Shown here one piece after another: positions 36,478 to 46,160 of a DNA stretch of 64,000 nt (position 1 is the stretch's first letter; each line of letters starts with the position of its first letter). Source of the stretch: Salinibacter pepae (lineage in GTDB: Bacteria > Bacteroidota > Rhodothermia > Rhodothermales > Salinibacteraceae). The DNA lies in assembly GCF_947077775.1 (NCBI RefSeq), contig NZ_CAMTTE010000001.1, positions 2,384,501-2,448,500 of the forward strand. The letters are read 5' to 3'. The translations under genes and the position numbers were made by a program. Below the pieces are notes generated by a model that did no database searches, was not told the origin of the DNA, and saw only the letters and a list, made by a program, of their open reading frames with translations.

Positions 36478-38217
36478 ATGCCGATCGTCACCGTCGACGG
36501 AACGACCTACGAGTACGAGGGGGAGCAGAAGCTCTTGCAGTTCTGCCTGAACCAGGGCATCGAGCTGCCCCACTTCTGTTACCACCCCGCCATGTCCATC
36601 CCGGCCAACTGCCGGCAGTGCCTCGTGAAGGTGGGCATGCCGACGGAGGACCGGGAGACCGGCGAGGTGATGCGCAACGACGAGGGGGAGCCCGAAATTC
36701 AGTACTTCCCGCAGCTGCAGGCCAGCTGTACGGTCGACCTCCAGGACGGCATGGTCGTGAAGACGCACCGCACCAGCGAGGAGGTGGAGCAGGCGCAGAC
36801 CGACAACCTGGAGTTTCTGCTGACGAACCACCCGCTCGACTGCCCGATCTGCGACCAGGCCGGCCACTGCCCGCTCCAGATCCAGTCCTACAAGTACGGG
36901 CCGGAAGGGTCCCGCTTCGAGTTCCGCAAGGTGCACAAGCCGAAGCGCGTAAAGCTGGGCCCCCGCGTGACGCTCGACGCCGAGCGCTGCATCAACTGCA
37001 CCCGCTGCACCCGCTTTACCGACGAGGTGTCGGAGAGCAACCAGCTCACGATCGCCAACCGCGGCGTCCAGAACTACCCGATTACCGCCCCGGGCGAGAC
37101 GTTCGACGATCCCTACTCGATGAACACGATCGACATCTGCCCGGTGGGCGCGCTTACGTCGTCGGACTTCCGCTTCAAGGCGCGCATCTGGGAGATGAGC
37201 TCCACGCCGTCGATCACGACGACCAACGCCACGGGCGCCAACTGCCACTACTGGGTGCGCGACAACCAGGTGCTGCGCATCACGCCCCGGCAGAACATGG
37301 ACGTGAACGAGTACTGGCTGCCCGACGAGGACCGGCTCGTCTACAACCAATTCAACGACAACCGCCCGGAGGGCCCCCACATCCGGCGCGACGACACGCG
37401 CACGCAGAGCAACTGGCAGCAGGCCTACGCCCGGGCGGCGTCGCTGCTGGGCAGTGCCGATCCGGAGCGCATCCTCTTCCTCGGCTCGGCCTACGCGACG
37501 GTGGAGGACAACTACCTGCTCACCCGGCTCGCGGACGCGGTGGGGGCCGACGCGCCGCGCTACATTCCGCACGTGGAGCCGGGCGCGGGCGACGACTGGC
37601 TTATCACCGACGACAAGACGCCCAACGCGGAGGGGTGCGAGCGCCTCGGCATCCGCCCGGTTGACGAGGAGCTGGTCGGCTCCCGCATCGCGAGCGGCGA
37701 GTACGACCTGGTGTACATGCTGGAGGACGACCCCGTCGGCGCCGGGCTCTGCACCGCGGAGGCGCTGGCCGACACGGACGTGGTGCTCCACTACTACAAC
37801 ACGACGAACGAGACGCTGCCCCGTGCCACCGCGGCCCTCCCCGCGGCGATGGTGGTCGAGACGGTGGGCACCTACGTCAACCAGGACGGCCACGCCCAGC
37901 GCGTGCGCCCGGCGAAGGAGATTCAGGGCGTGAACCGCACGCTCATGATGGAGATGGGCACCAACCGCGAGGACGAGCACGGCACGCCGTTCGACCGCTG
38001 GCACAACGACGAGAACCGCATCAACTGCAAGCCCAGCTGGGAGATCCTGCCGGAGGTGGCCCGGCGCTACGGCGCCGAGATGGACTATCCGAAGGGGCCG
38101 GAGCAGATCATGGACGAGGTGCAGTCCGAGGTGGACGCCTTCGAGGGCGCCACGTACGACGCGATGGGCCTGAAGGGCGTCCCCCTGGAAGACGTGGCGG
38201 CGGGAGAGGCGGTGTAG
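36478..38217 (+). CDS. nuoG: NADH-quinone oxidoreductase subunit G (short form)
   Basis: 579 aa. The N-terminal ferredoxin-like part binds [2Fe-2S] (FCYHP...NCRQCLV), then HPLDCPICDQAGHC gives the His-Cys3 [4Fe-4S] site and CINCTRCTRF ... DICPVGAL the next cluster. From about residue 220 a molybdopterin-oxidoreductase-like domain follows (no active site expected), shorter than in E. coli NuoG (about 900 aa). It channels electrons from NuoE/F to NuoI. Last nuo gene here; nuoH-N are not in the window. The 224-bp gap upstream shows no terminator I would defend. Confidence 0.96.
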   Translation: MPIVTVDGTTYEYEGEQKLLQFCLNQGIELPHFCYHPAMSIPANCRQCLVKVGMPTEDRETGEVMRNDEGEPEIQYFPQLQASCTVDLQDGMVVKTHRTSEEVEQAQTDNLEFLLTNHPLDCPICDQAGHCPLQIQSYKYGPEGSRFEFRKVHKPKRVKLGPRVTLDAERCINCTRCTRFTDEVSESNQLTIANRGVQNYPITAPGETFDDPYSMNTIDICPVGALTSSDFRFKARIWEMSSTPSITTTNATGANCHYWVRDNQVLRITPRQNMDVNEYWLPDEDRLVYNQFNDNRPEGPHIRRDDTRTQSNWQQAYARAASLLGSADPERILFLGSAYATVEDNYLLTRLADAVGADAPRYIPHVEPGAGDDWLITDDKTPNAEGCERLGIRPVDEELVGSRIASGEYDLVYMLEDDPVGAGLCTAEALADTDVVLHYYNTTNETLPRATAALPAAMVVETVGTYVNQDGHAQRVRPAKEIQGVNRTLMMEMGTNREDEHGTPFDRWHNDENRINCKPSWEILPEVARRYGAEMDYPKGPEQIMDEVQSEVDAFEGATYDAMGLKGVPLEDVAAGEAV

Positions 38218-38368
38218 CCTGCCCTCCGCACTCCGGCTTTCACACTGGGGAGACAACTGTGCCTGCCGTCCGGACCTGGACGGGAGGCACTTCTTTTAGG
38301 AACGCGCTGTTAGCACCAGTCGTGTGTGATACCCTGTGTATTGTTTGAACCCACCGTCGCTCGCGCCC

Positions 38369-40072
38369 ATGAAGATTGCTCTGGCCCAGATCAATCCCAC
38401 CATCGGCGACCTGGAGGGCAATCGCGAAAAAATTCTCGACTACGCCCGGCGGGCGGACGACTGCGGGGCCGACCTCGTCGTCTTCCCCGAGCTCTGCGTG
38501 ACGGGGTATCCGCCCGAGGACCTGCTCGAAAACCCGTTCTTCAAGCGGGCCGTCCAGCGCACGGTCGACCACCTCGCCCGGGCCCTGCCGGCGGACCTCG
38601 GCGTGATCATCGGGGCGCCGGTCCCCAACGGCGACCGGTTCGGCAAGCCGCTCCACAACGCCGCGCTGCTTTTGGAGAACGGGGCCGTGCAGGACCGTGT
38701 CTACAAGACCCTGCTCCCGACCTACGACATTTTCGACGAGGACCGGCACTTCGAGCCCGCCGAGGAACGGCGCCTCCTGGAGTGGCGGGGCCTGCGCATC
38801 GGGCTCCACGTCTGCGAAGACATGTGGAACGTGCACCAGCCCGAAGGGGTCGACCAGAGCGAGCGGTACGAACGCGATCCGGTCGCGGAACTGGCGGCCC
38901 TGGACCCGGACCTCTTCGTAAACATCAGCGCCTCCCCGTTCTCGATCGGGAAGCACGAGGTCCGCGACAAGCTCGTCGAGCACATCTGTCGCCGCCACGA
39001 GCGCCCGTTCCTGCTCTGCAACCAGGTGGGCGCCAACACCGAGATCATCCACGACGGCGACAGCCGCGTCCACGCCGCCGACGGCACACAGGTTGCGTGT
39101 GCGGCCTCCTTCGAGGAGGACCTGCTCTTCTGGGACACCGAGTCCTCCCCCGAGGCCTGCACGACGGGGCGCGACGCGATCGCCGACCTGCACGACGCCC
39201 TCGTCCTCGGCGTCCGCGACTACTACGAGAAGACCGGTATCTTCGACAAGGCCCTCGTCGGCCTGTCGGGGGGCATCGATTCGGCGGTCACCTGTGCCCT
39301 GGCCGTCGAGGCGCTGGGGCCGGAGCGCGTGGTGGGGGTGACCATGCCCTCCGAAATCTCGTCGGAAGGGTCCGTGACCGACTCCCAGGCGCTCGCCGAC
39401 AACCTGGGCATCGAGTTCAAGGAGATCCCGATTAAGCCGGCGGTCGACGCGTTCGACGACATGCTAGCGGATGAATTTGCGGGCACCGAGCCCGGCGTGG
39501 CCGAGGAGAACATCCAGTCCCGGGCCCGCGGGGTCACGCTCATGGCGCTGTCGAACAAGTTCGGCCACCTGCTGCTGTCGACGGGCAACAAGAGCGAGGT
39601 GGCCATCGGCTACGTGACGCTCTACGGCGACACGAACGGGGGGGTGGCGGTGCTGAGCGACGTGCTCAAGACGCGCGTCTACGAGCTGGCCCGCCACATC
39701 AACGTGCGGGCCGGAGAGAACGTGATCCCACAGAATACGATCGAGAAGCCGCCCTCCGCGGAGCTGCGGGCGGGGCAAAAGGACACCGACACGCTGCCGC
39801 CCTACGAGACGCTCGACGCCATCCTGGAGCGGTACGTGGAGCAGAAGAAGGAGCTGGGGACCATCGTCGGGGAGACGGGCCTCGACGAGGACCTCGTGCG
39901 CGGCGTGCTGCGGCAGGTCGACCAGAACGAGTACAAGCGGCGCCAGGCGCCCCCCGGCCTCCGGGTCACCGAAAAGGCCTTCGGCATCGGCCGCCGCATT
40001 CCCATCGTCATGGAATGGGACCGCGAGGCCATGGAGGCACTCGCCGCCGAGGAGCCCGTATCGAACCTGTAG
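38369..40072 (+). CDS. nadE: Glutamine-dependent NAD+ synthetase
   Basis: 567 aa from the ATG at 38369 (MKIALAQINPTIGD). Two domains: an N-terminal nitrilase-type glutaminase (about 1-265) with the Glu41-Lys113-Cys149 triad (FPELCVTGYPPED, VYKTLLPTYD, HVCEDMW), and a C-terminal ATP-pyrophosphatase synthetase (about 285-567) with the P-loop SGGIDSA (300-306). It amidates deamido-NAD+ using ammonia from glutamine. It follows nuoG by 151 bp, a functional association with the NADH-consuming complex, but a separate promoter is possible. Confidence 0.96.
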   Translation: MKIALAQINPTIGDLEGNREKILDYARRADDCGADLVVFPELCVTGYPPEDLLENPFFKRAVQRTVDHLARALPADLGVIIGAPVPNGDRFGKPLHNAALLLENGAVQDRVYKTLLPTYDIFDEDRHFEPAEERRLLEWRGLRIGLHVCEDMWNVHQPEGVDQSERYERDPVAELAALDPDLFVNISASPFSIGKHEVRDKLVEHICRRHERPFLLCNQVGANTEIIHDGDSRVHAADGTQVACAASFEEDLLFWDTESSPEACTTGRDAIADLHDALVLGVRDYYEKTGIFDKALVGLSGGIDSAVTCALAVEALGPERVVGVTMPSEISSEGSVTDSQALADNLGIEFKEIPIKPAVDAFDDMLADEFAGTEPGVAEENIQSRARGVTLMALSNKFGHLLLSTGNKSEVAIGYVTLYGDTNGGVAVLSDVLKTRVYELARHINVRAGENVIPQNTIEKPPSAELRAGQKDTDTLPPYETLDAILERYVEQKKELGTIVGETGLDEDLVRGVLRQVDQNEYKRRQAPPGLRVTEKAFGIGRRIPIVMEWDREAMEALAAEEPVSNL

Positions 40073-40135
40073 CGCTGGAGGGCCGTCGCGACGCCGAGAC
40101 GGGTCCCTTGCCCTTTCACACCTCCCCCCTGACTG

Positions 40136-40873
40136 ATGCGTGTCTTTTGGATTGCCGGGGCCGTTGTACTCCTCGACCAGGCCACCAAGGCGACGGTCCT
40201 CCAGTTCATGTACCGCGAGCAGTCCATCCCTCTCCTCGGGGACTGGCTGCGGCTGACCTTCACGGAGAACCCGGGCATGGCGTTCGGCATCACGATCGGC
40301 CCGCCCGGGACCGTAACCGTCCTCTCCCTCCTGGCCACCATGCTGGTCGGGGCGTACATCTACCAGGTGCGCAACGACTACGCGCCCTACCGCTGGAGCC
40401 TGGCCTTCATTCTGGGCGGGGCGCTCGGCAACATCATCGACCGCGTCTTCTACGGCGTGCTGCTGGACTACGGCCCCTACTTCACCGGGCGCGTGGTCGA
40501 CTTCATTCACGTGAGCCTCTGGCAGGGCTTCATCCCTCGGGTCATTCCGGTCTTCGGGGGGGCGTACATGGAGCTGTTTCCCATCTGGAACGTGGCCGAT
40601 ATGTCGATTGTCGTCGGGGTGGTCGGGGTCATGGTCTTCCACCAGGCCTTCCACGAGCGCCGGATTGCGAAACGCCGGGCCGCACGCGCCGGCGGGCGGA
40701 CGTGGCGGCGCCCCGCGGCGGTCTTCTCGGACTTGGACCTGGAGGCGCCCCCCCCGGCCCCGTCGGCCCTGACGCAGCCGGACGCCCCCGCATCGCGCGG
40801 GGAGGCGGCCTCCGGAAGCGGTGCGGCGTCGGCCTCCGCCCGGTCGTCGGCCGTCTCGGAGCCGCACCCCTAG
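40136..40873 (+). CDS. lspA: Lipoprotein signal peptidase (SPase II)
   Basis: 245 aa. Four membrane helices; conserved LDQATK near residue 14, TENPGMAFG, GGALGNIIDR, and the two catalytic aspartates D122 (RVVDFIHV) and D155 (WNVADMS). A roughly 20-residue periplasmic insert between them is common in Bacteroidota. The last 70 residues are an Ala/Ser/Pro-rich cytoplasmic tail not seen in E. coli LspA. It cuts prolipoproteins such as the SusD, nuo-locus and other lipoproteins here at the lipid-modified Cys. Confidence 0.96.
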   Translation: MRVFWIAGAVVLLDQATKATVLQFMYREQSIPLLGDWLRLTFTENPGMAFGITIGPPGTVTVLSLLATMLVGAYIYQVRNDYAPYRWSLAFILGGALGNIIDRVFYGVLLDYGPYFTGRVVDFIHVSLWQGFIPRVIPVFGGAYMELFPIWNVADMSIVVGVVGVMVFHQAFHERRIAKRRAARAGGRTWRRPAAVFSDLDLEAPPPAPSALTQPDAPASRGEAASGSGAASASARSSAVSEPHP

Positions 40874-41030
40874 CCGCTGCGGCGAGCGGGACGGGCGCCC
40901 CGTCGTGCAACGCGAGGAACGGTGGCCCGTTATACGCCCCGTGAATTGAGGGCCCGGCCGGGTGCAGCCCACCGGCCCGGCCGCCCCGCGGCCCTTCACT
41001 GGACGCCCATCCGATGGCCTTTCGTGCCTC

Positions 41031-42845
41031 ATGCCTGACCTTTCGACGATCCGCAACTTCTGCATCATCGCGCACATCGACCACGGGAAGAGCACCCTGG
41101 CCGATCGGCTCCTGGAGCGCACCGGGACCATCACCGAGCGCGAGATGAAGGAGCAGACGCTCGACGACATGGACCTGGAGCGCGAGCGGGGCATCACCAT
41201 CAAGAGCCACGCCGTGCGGATGGCGCACACGGCCCCGGACGGGCAGGAGTACACGCTCAACCTCATCGACACGCCCGGGCACGTCGACTTCACCTACGAG
41301 GTGAGCCGCGCGCTGAAGGCCTGTGAGGGGGCGATCCTGCTGGTCGACGCGGCGCAGGGCATCGAGGCGCAGACCATCTCCAACCTGTGGCTCGCCCTGG
41401 AGCAGGACCTGGAGATCATCCCCGTCATCAACAAGATCGACCTGCCGGTGGCCCGGCCCGACGAGGTGGCGCAGGCGCTGGAGGACCTGATCGGCGAGCC
41501 CGCCGAGGACATTCTCCAGATCAGCGCCAAGACGGGCGAGGGGGTCGACGAGATGCTCGACCTCATGATCGACCGGGTGCCGCCCCCGTCCGGCGACCCG
41601 GACGCGCCGCTGCGCGCCCTCATTTTCGATTCCATTTACGACTCGTACCGCGGCTCTGTCGTCTACGCCCGCGTCTTCGACGGCACGCTGGAGGCGGGGG
41701 ACACGATGGAGTTCATGTCCAACAAAAAGCAGTACGACGCCGAGGAGATGGGCATCCTGCGGATGGGCCGGCAGAAAGTCGACACGTTTACGGCGGGCGA
41801 TGTGGGCTACATCATCGGCTCCATCAAGGACATCCAGGACGCGCGCGTCGGCGACACCATCACGACGGCCCACGACCCCGCCGAGGAGCCGATTCCGGGC
41901 TTCGAGGAGGTGAAGCCCATGGTCTTCAGCGGCATCTACCCCACCGAGACCGACGACTTCGAGGAGCTGCGCGGCGCGCTCGAGAAGCTGCAGCTCAACG
42001 ACGCCTCGCTGACGTACCAGGCCGAAAGCTCCTCCGCCCTCGGGTACGGCTTTCGGGTGGGCTTCCTGGGCCTGCTCCACATGGAAATTATTCAGGAGCG
42101 CCTGGAGCGCGAGTTTGACCTCGACATCATCACCACGGTGCCCAACGTGGAGTACGAGGTGGAGGTCGAGGAAAAGGGGGAGCCCAAGACCGTGACGGTC
42201 GACAAGCCCGAGGACATGCCGCACTACGGCGACATTGAGGCGGTCCACGAGCCCTACGTGAAGGCCGACATCATTACGCCGAGCGACTACATCGGCAACG
42301 TCATTGAGCTCTGCGAGAAGCGGCGCGGGGAGTATGGGAGTCAGCGCTGGCTCGACGGGCAGACGGTGAAGCTGGAGTACGAGCTGCCCCTCGCGGAGAT
42401 TGTCTTCGACTTCTACGACAACCTCAAGAGCGCGAGCCGCGGCTACGCCTCGTTCGACTACGAGCTGCTGGAGTACCGCGAGAGCGACCTCGTGAAGCTA
42501 ACCATCCTGATCGACGAGAAGCCGGCCGAGCCCCTGTCGACCATCGTGCACCGCGACTCGGCCCACGAGGTGGGGCGCAAGCTCGCCAAGAAGCTCAAGG
42601 ACGTCATCCCCCGGCAGCTCTACGAGGTGCCCGTGCAGGCGTCGATCGGGAGCCGCATTGTGGCCCGCGAGACGATCAAGGCGCAGCGCAAGGACGTGAC
42701 GGCCAAGTGCTACGGCGGGGACGTGAGCCGCAAGAAGAAGCTGCTGGAGGAGCAGAAGGAGGGCAAGAAACGCATGAAACAGATGGGGGAGATCGACGTC
42801 CCGCAGGAGGCCTTCCTCGCCATTCTCTCGGTGGACGAGGACTAG
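41031..42845 (+). CDS. lepA: Elongation factor 4 (LepA GTPase)
   Basis: 604 aa from the ATG at 41031 ([22 protein letters not shown]), standard length. Translational GTPase: G1 AHIDHGKST (14-22), switch [13 protein letters not shown]3 DTPGHVDF, G4 NKID, then domain II, EF-G-like domains III and V, and the LepA-specific C-terminal domain ([29 protein letters not shown]). It back-translocates or remodels stalled ribosomes. In many bacteria lepA sits next to lepB, as it does here with one gene between. Confidence 0.98.
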   Translation: MPDLSTIRNFCIIAHIDHGKSTLADRLLERTGTITEREMKEQTLDDMDLERERGITIKSHAVRMAHTAPDGQEYTLNLIDTPGHVDFTYEVSRALKACEGAILLVDAAQGIEAQTISNLWLALEQDLEIIPVINKIDLPVARPDEVAQALEDLIGEPAEDILQISAKTGEGVDEMLDLMIDRVPPPSGDPDAPLRALIFDSIYDSYRGSVVYARVFDGTLEAGDTMEFMSNKKQYDAEEMGILRMGRQKVDTFTAGDVGYIIGSIKDIQDARVGDTITTAHDPAEEPIPGFEEVKPMVFSGIYPTETDDFEELRGALEKLQLNDASLTYQAESSSALGYGFRVGFLGLLHMEIIQERLEREFDLDIITTVPNVEYEVEVEEKGEPKTVTVDKPEDMPHYGDIEAVHEPYVKADIITPSDYIGNVIELCEKRRGEYGSQRWLDGQTVKLEYELPLAEIVFDFYDNLKSASRGYASFDYELLEYRESDLVKLTILIDEKPAEPLSTIVHRDSAHEVGRKLAKKLKDVIPRQLYEVPVQASIGSRIVARETIKAQRKDVTAKCYGGDVSRKKKLLEEQKEGKKRMKQMGEIDVPQEAFLAILSVDED

Positions 42846-42931
42846 GCCCGTTTCGGCCCCGAGACGCCCGACGGCTCCCCAGGGGGGACGGAGCGCCACT
42901 CTTCTTTTCGCCCCGGCACGACGACCCGAGC

Positions 42932-43804
42932 ATGAGACATCCGCCTGGATGGCATCCGCAGGAGGCCCTTCGGTCCGGCGCCCTGTGCGCCGTCTGCGTG
43001 GTGGGATGGGCGCTTTTGACGGTAGGGGGGGTGGGGCCGGCCGCCGCCCAGACGACCGGGGGGGACGCCAGCCTCATCGAGCGCTACCAGAACGAGCGGT
43101 ACCGCGCCCTGGCGCGCCGCCACCTGCGCCAGAAGGGGACATGGCCCGCGCACCCGCCCGTGCAGCTTCCGACCCCCACCGACTCGCTCCACCTCGTCCG
43201 CCCGTCCGCCCCGTCCCCGACGGCCCAGCTCCCATCGTTCCCCCTCGACGACGTGCGTCCGGTGCGGCACCTGGAACGAGAGTGGTTCCGGTCGCGATTT
43301 GCGGACGCCGAGTGGGCCTTCCTGGGCGGGACCGCCGACTACACCTTCCTCGACACGACCCGGACCCCGGCCCTGCGGGCACGCCTCCAGGCCGAGTTTG
43401 GGGACCCGACGCAGACGCTCGCCGACGCCCCGATCGAGGATTCGCTGGCGGGCCGGCCCCAGTTCGAATACTGGTTCGTGGTCAACGACTCCATTCCGGT
43501 ACAGGTGATGGACGGGCGAGGGCCCCAGGGGCGCGGCCTCATCGTAGCGGCGGACCGGGCGTATCGGCATCGGCTGCGGGGACTGCGGGACACCCTGCTT
43601 GCTCCCCTTCAAGACGCGGGGCCGGCGCCGCACGTGGACTACTACTACGACGAGCGTCGCAGGCGGTGGTACCGCACCGGGTACGACGGCCGATCGTTCT
43701 TCCTCACCCCCATCTCGCGCGGCGCCATCGTGCCGGGGCGCCGTCCGCGTCTGGATACGACACGCACCTCAGACGCCTCCGCGTCGTCTCCGCCATCGCC
43801 GTAA
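42932..43804 (+). CDS. Secreted hypothetical protein between lepA and lepB
   Basis: 290 aa from the ATG at 42932. N-terminal signal-like segment (about 15-40, VVGWALLTVGGVGPAAAQ). The mature part has no motif I know: helical LIERYQNERYRALARRHL, a Pro-rich stretch, then FVVNDSIPVQVMDGRGPQGRGLIVAADR and a Tyr/Arg-rich segment (YYYDERRRRWYRTGYDGRSFF). Same strand and close spacing (86 bp after lepA, 54 bp before lepB) suggest co-transcription with the secretion genes. Confidence 0.7.
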   Translation: MRHPPGWHPQEALRSGALCAVCVVGWALLTVGGVGPAAAQTTGGDASLIERYQNERYRALARRHLRQKGTWPAHPPVQLPTPTDSLHLVRPSAPSPTAQLPSFPLDDVRPVRHLEREWFRSRFADAEWAFLGGTADYTFLDTTRTPALRARLQAEFGDPTQTLADAPIEDSLAGRPQFEYWFVVNDSIPVQVMDGRGPQGRGLIVAADRAYRHRLRGLRDTLLAPLQDAGPAPHVDYYYDERRRRWYRTGYDGRSFFLTPISRGAIVPGRRPRLDTTRTSDASASSPPSP

Positions 43805-43858
43805 CCGGACGGCGGGCGGGCTGAACCACACTCCACCTCATTCCACCCCCACACCAGT

Positions 43859-45037
43859 ATGTCGACCGACGATTCGAGCCGGGACGCCGACGCGCGCAAG
43901 AGCGAGCTTCGACAATGGGGCGAGTCCCTCGTCGTGGCTGTCGTGATCGTCCTCATCGTGCGGTCGCTCCTGTTTGACCTCTTCCGCATTCCGACCCCTT
44001 CGATGGAAGAAAACCTCCTCGTGGGGGACTACCTCGTCGTCTCGAAGCTGCACTACGGGCCCCGGACGCCGGTCTCGCTGGGCATCCCGCTGACGTCCAT
44101 TCACCTCCCGGGCGTCACGTTCCCGTACCACCGCCTGCCCGGGTTTTCCGAGGTGCAACGGGGCGACCCAATCGTGTTCAACTATCCGCCGGACGACGAG
44201 CCGATCGACCGCAAGGTGCACTACGTGAAGCGGGTCATCGGCATGCCGGGCGACACCCTGTCGGTACGGGACAAGCTCGTACACATCGACGGGGATCCCC
44301 TGCCCCTGGGGCGTGGCATGCAGCAGTACTGGACCGTCACCAAGAGCGACGCGCGCTACCAGATCCCGCGGAGACGCATGGAGGAGATGGGCATCAGCGA
44401 GGTGCGACGGACCAACCGCGCGGAGACGGTGCGCGTGCTGGCGACGCCCGAGGGAGCGAAGCAAATGTGCCAGCGCTCGTGGGTACGCTCCATCGAGCCC
44501 TACGTTCTGAACAGCGACGAGTACAACGACCTCATGTACCCTTCCGGGCGAGGGTACACGCCGGACAACTACGGGCCCGTTCACATTCCGGCGAAAGGGA
44601 CCACCGTGAAACTCACGGACCGGAACTGGGCCCTCTACAGGCCGGTCATCGTGCGGTACGAGGGGCACGACGCGCGCCAGATGACGGACTCCACCTTTGC
44701 CATCGATGGGGCCCGCACGTCCACCTACACGTTTCAACAGGACTACTTCTTCGCGATGGGCGACAACCGGGACAACTCGCAGGACAGCCGGTTCTGGGGC
44801 TTCGTGCCCATGGATCACGTCGTGGGCAAGGCCGTCCTCACGTACTTCTCGTGGGACCACGAGGCATGGCTCCCGCGCTTCGGGCGCATCCTGCGCCCCA
44901 TTGCGGACGCCGGCGTTTTTCGTGAACAGCCGGTCATGAATGAGCTGTCCGGGGGCCAGACGGCCGGCGTTCCCCTGCCCGACTCGTCGTCAAGGGCCCG
45001 CCCGCCGGTGGTCACGGACCGGTTCCCCGCGCGCTGA
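43859..45037 (+). CDS. lepB: Signal peptidase I
   Basis: 392 aa, long for the family. A single N-terminal membrane anchor (about 22-40) is followed by box B RIPTPSMEENLLVGDYLVVSK with nucleophile Ser48, box D/E YVKRVIGMPGD with general base Lys124, and GDNRDNSQDSRFWGFVP. A large insert (about 145-270) between the lysine box and GDNRDNS box is typical of Bacteroidota enzymes. It removes signal peptides at the outer face of the inner membrane. Clustered with lspA, so both signal peptidases are encoded within 5 kb. Confidence 0.96.
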   Translation: MSTDDSSRDADARKSELRQWGESLVVAVVIVLIVRSLLFDLFRIPTPSMEENLLVGDYLVVSKLHYGPRTPVSLGIPLTSIHLPGVTFPYHRLPGFSEVQRGDPIVFNYPPDDEPIDRKVHYVKRVIGMPGDTLSVRDKLVHIDGDPLPLGRGMQQYWTVTKSDARYQIPRRRMEEMGISEVRRTNRAETVRVLATPEGAKQMCQRSWVRSIEPYVLNSDEYNDLMYPSGRGYTPDNYGPVHIPAKGTTVKLTDRNWALYRPVIVRYEGHDARQMTDSTFAIDGARTSTYTFQQDYFFAMGDNRDNSQDSRFWGFVPMDHVVGKAVLTYFSWDHEAWLPRFGRILRPIADAGVFREQPVMNELSGGQTAGVPLPDSSSRARPPVVTDRFPAR

Positions 45038-45100
45038 GAACCGCGGGGACGGGCCTTGATGGGTTTCCCTTGCCCCGAACGTTCCGGTGTGGGGGCCCGC

Positions 45101-46078
45101 TCACCGAGAGGCACGCTGCTCCCGCAGCCGGTCCCACATTTCCTGCTGATTGGTGCCGGCCGGCACGTCGTAGGGGCTGCTCGGCAACTCCACGCGCTTC
45201 AGCACCGGGTACTGGGCCCTGTACTCGAACGGCCGCGGGGAGCCCTCCGGGTCGTCGCCCACCACGAGCACCATGGTGCCGGGCTCTATGAGCCTGCCCC
45301 GTCCGGACGACGGGCCCATGTGCCCCTTTGTCGTCTGCCAGGGCTCGGCCCAGTCGTAAATCCATTCGGCGTCGGCGTCGACGAGGCGCACGCAGCCGTG
45401 GCTCGTGGGGCCGCCCGTGGGCATCGAGTACTGGTGGATGTGGATGCCGCGGGCCGCGTGAAAGTTGAAGACCCAGCGCATCGTCCACTCCTCCCCGGGC
45501 GGACTCATCGTTGAGACCCGCTTTTTCTCCTTCCAGTTGAAGTTAAACCGGCCCGTCGGCGTGGCGGTGGAGTCGGGATTGCCGGTGTTTACGATGCCCC
45601 AGCGCGCGAGCCGGCCGTACTCGTACGCGGCGAAGGCCTGCACCGTCTTGTGGATGACGAACAGCTTCTTGATGCGGTGGGCCTCCGGGTAGTAGCGGGG
45701 GAAGGGAGAGTAGGCCCGGAAGTCGAGCCCAAACTCAGTGGGGACGACGAGCGTGTCGCCGAGGGGCGTGTTCTCGACGGTCTGTCGGTTGAGCAGCTCG
45801 ACGAGCTGGGACCGCTTGCGGCCCGTCTCGGAGCTTCCCTCCCCGATGCGCTGGTAGAACCGATCGCGGGCCACCACGCTGTTGCCGCTCGGGTCGTCGA
45901 GCACGGCGTACTCGTAGTACACCTCCGGCAGGTCATTGAGATTGTCAGCCTGCCGGGCCAGAATGTTCTCGATGGCGTACTGGTCGAAGTACCCCTGCGC
46001 CGCGGCCGGGGAGGACAGGCCCGTCAGGAACAGGAGCACGCCGAGACCGACGAGGAGCAACGTCCGGTGCGCGTGCAT
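45101..46078 (-). CDS. Secreted L,D-transpeptidase (YkuD family)
   Basis: 325 aa with a signal peptide (MHAHRTLLLVGLGVLLFLTG...AAAQ). The YkuD catalytic domain is at about 135-290: IHIHQYSMP and the diagnostic SHGCVRL with nucleophile Cys229. The N-terminal 100 residues are of unknown fold. Such enzymes make 3-3 crosslinks in murein or attach lipoproteins to it, in the periplasm. It is convergent with lepB (63-bp gap). Confidence 0.93.
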   Translation of the reverse strand: MHAHRTLLLVGLGVLLFLTGLSSPAAAQGYFDQYAIENILARQADNLNDLPEVYYEYAVLDDPSGNSVVARDRFYQRIGEGSSETGRKRSQLVELLNRQTVENTPLGDTLVVPTEFGLDFRAYSPFPRYYPEAHRIKKLFVIHKTVQAFAAYEYGRLARWGIVNTGNPDSTATPTGRFNFNWKEKKRVSTMSPPGEEWTMRWVFNFHAARGIHIHQYSMPTGGPTSHGCVRLVDADAEWIYDWAEPWQTTKGHMGPSSGRGRLIEPGTMVLVVGDDPEGSPRPFEYRAQYPVLKRVELPSSPYDVPAGTNQQEMWDRLREQRASR

Positions 46079-46160
46079 GGATCGGAGAAGAGCTGTGCCA
46101 GAAAGATGAGAACGTGTACCTGCGCCGGGACGGTCCGTTTCTCCACGGCGGGCCCGGCAA

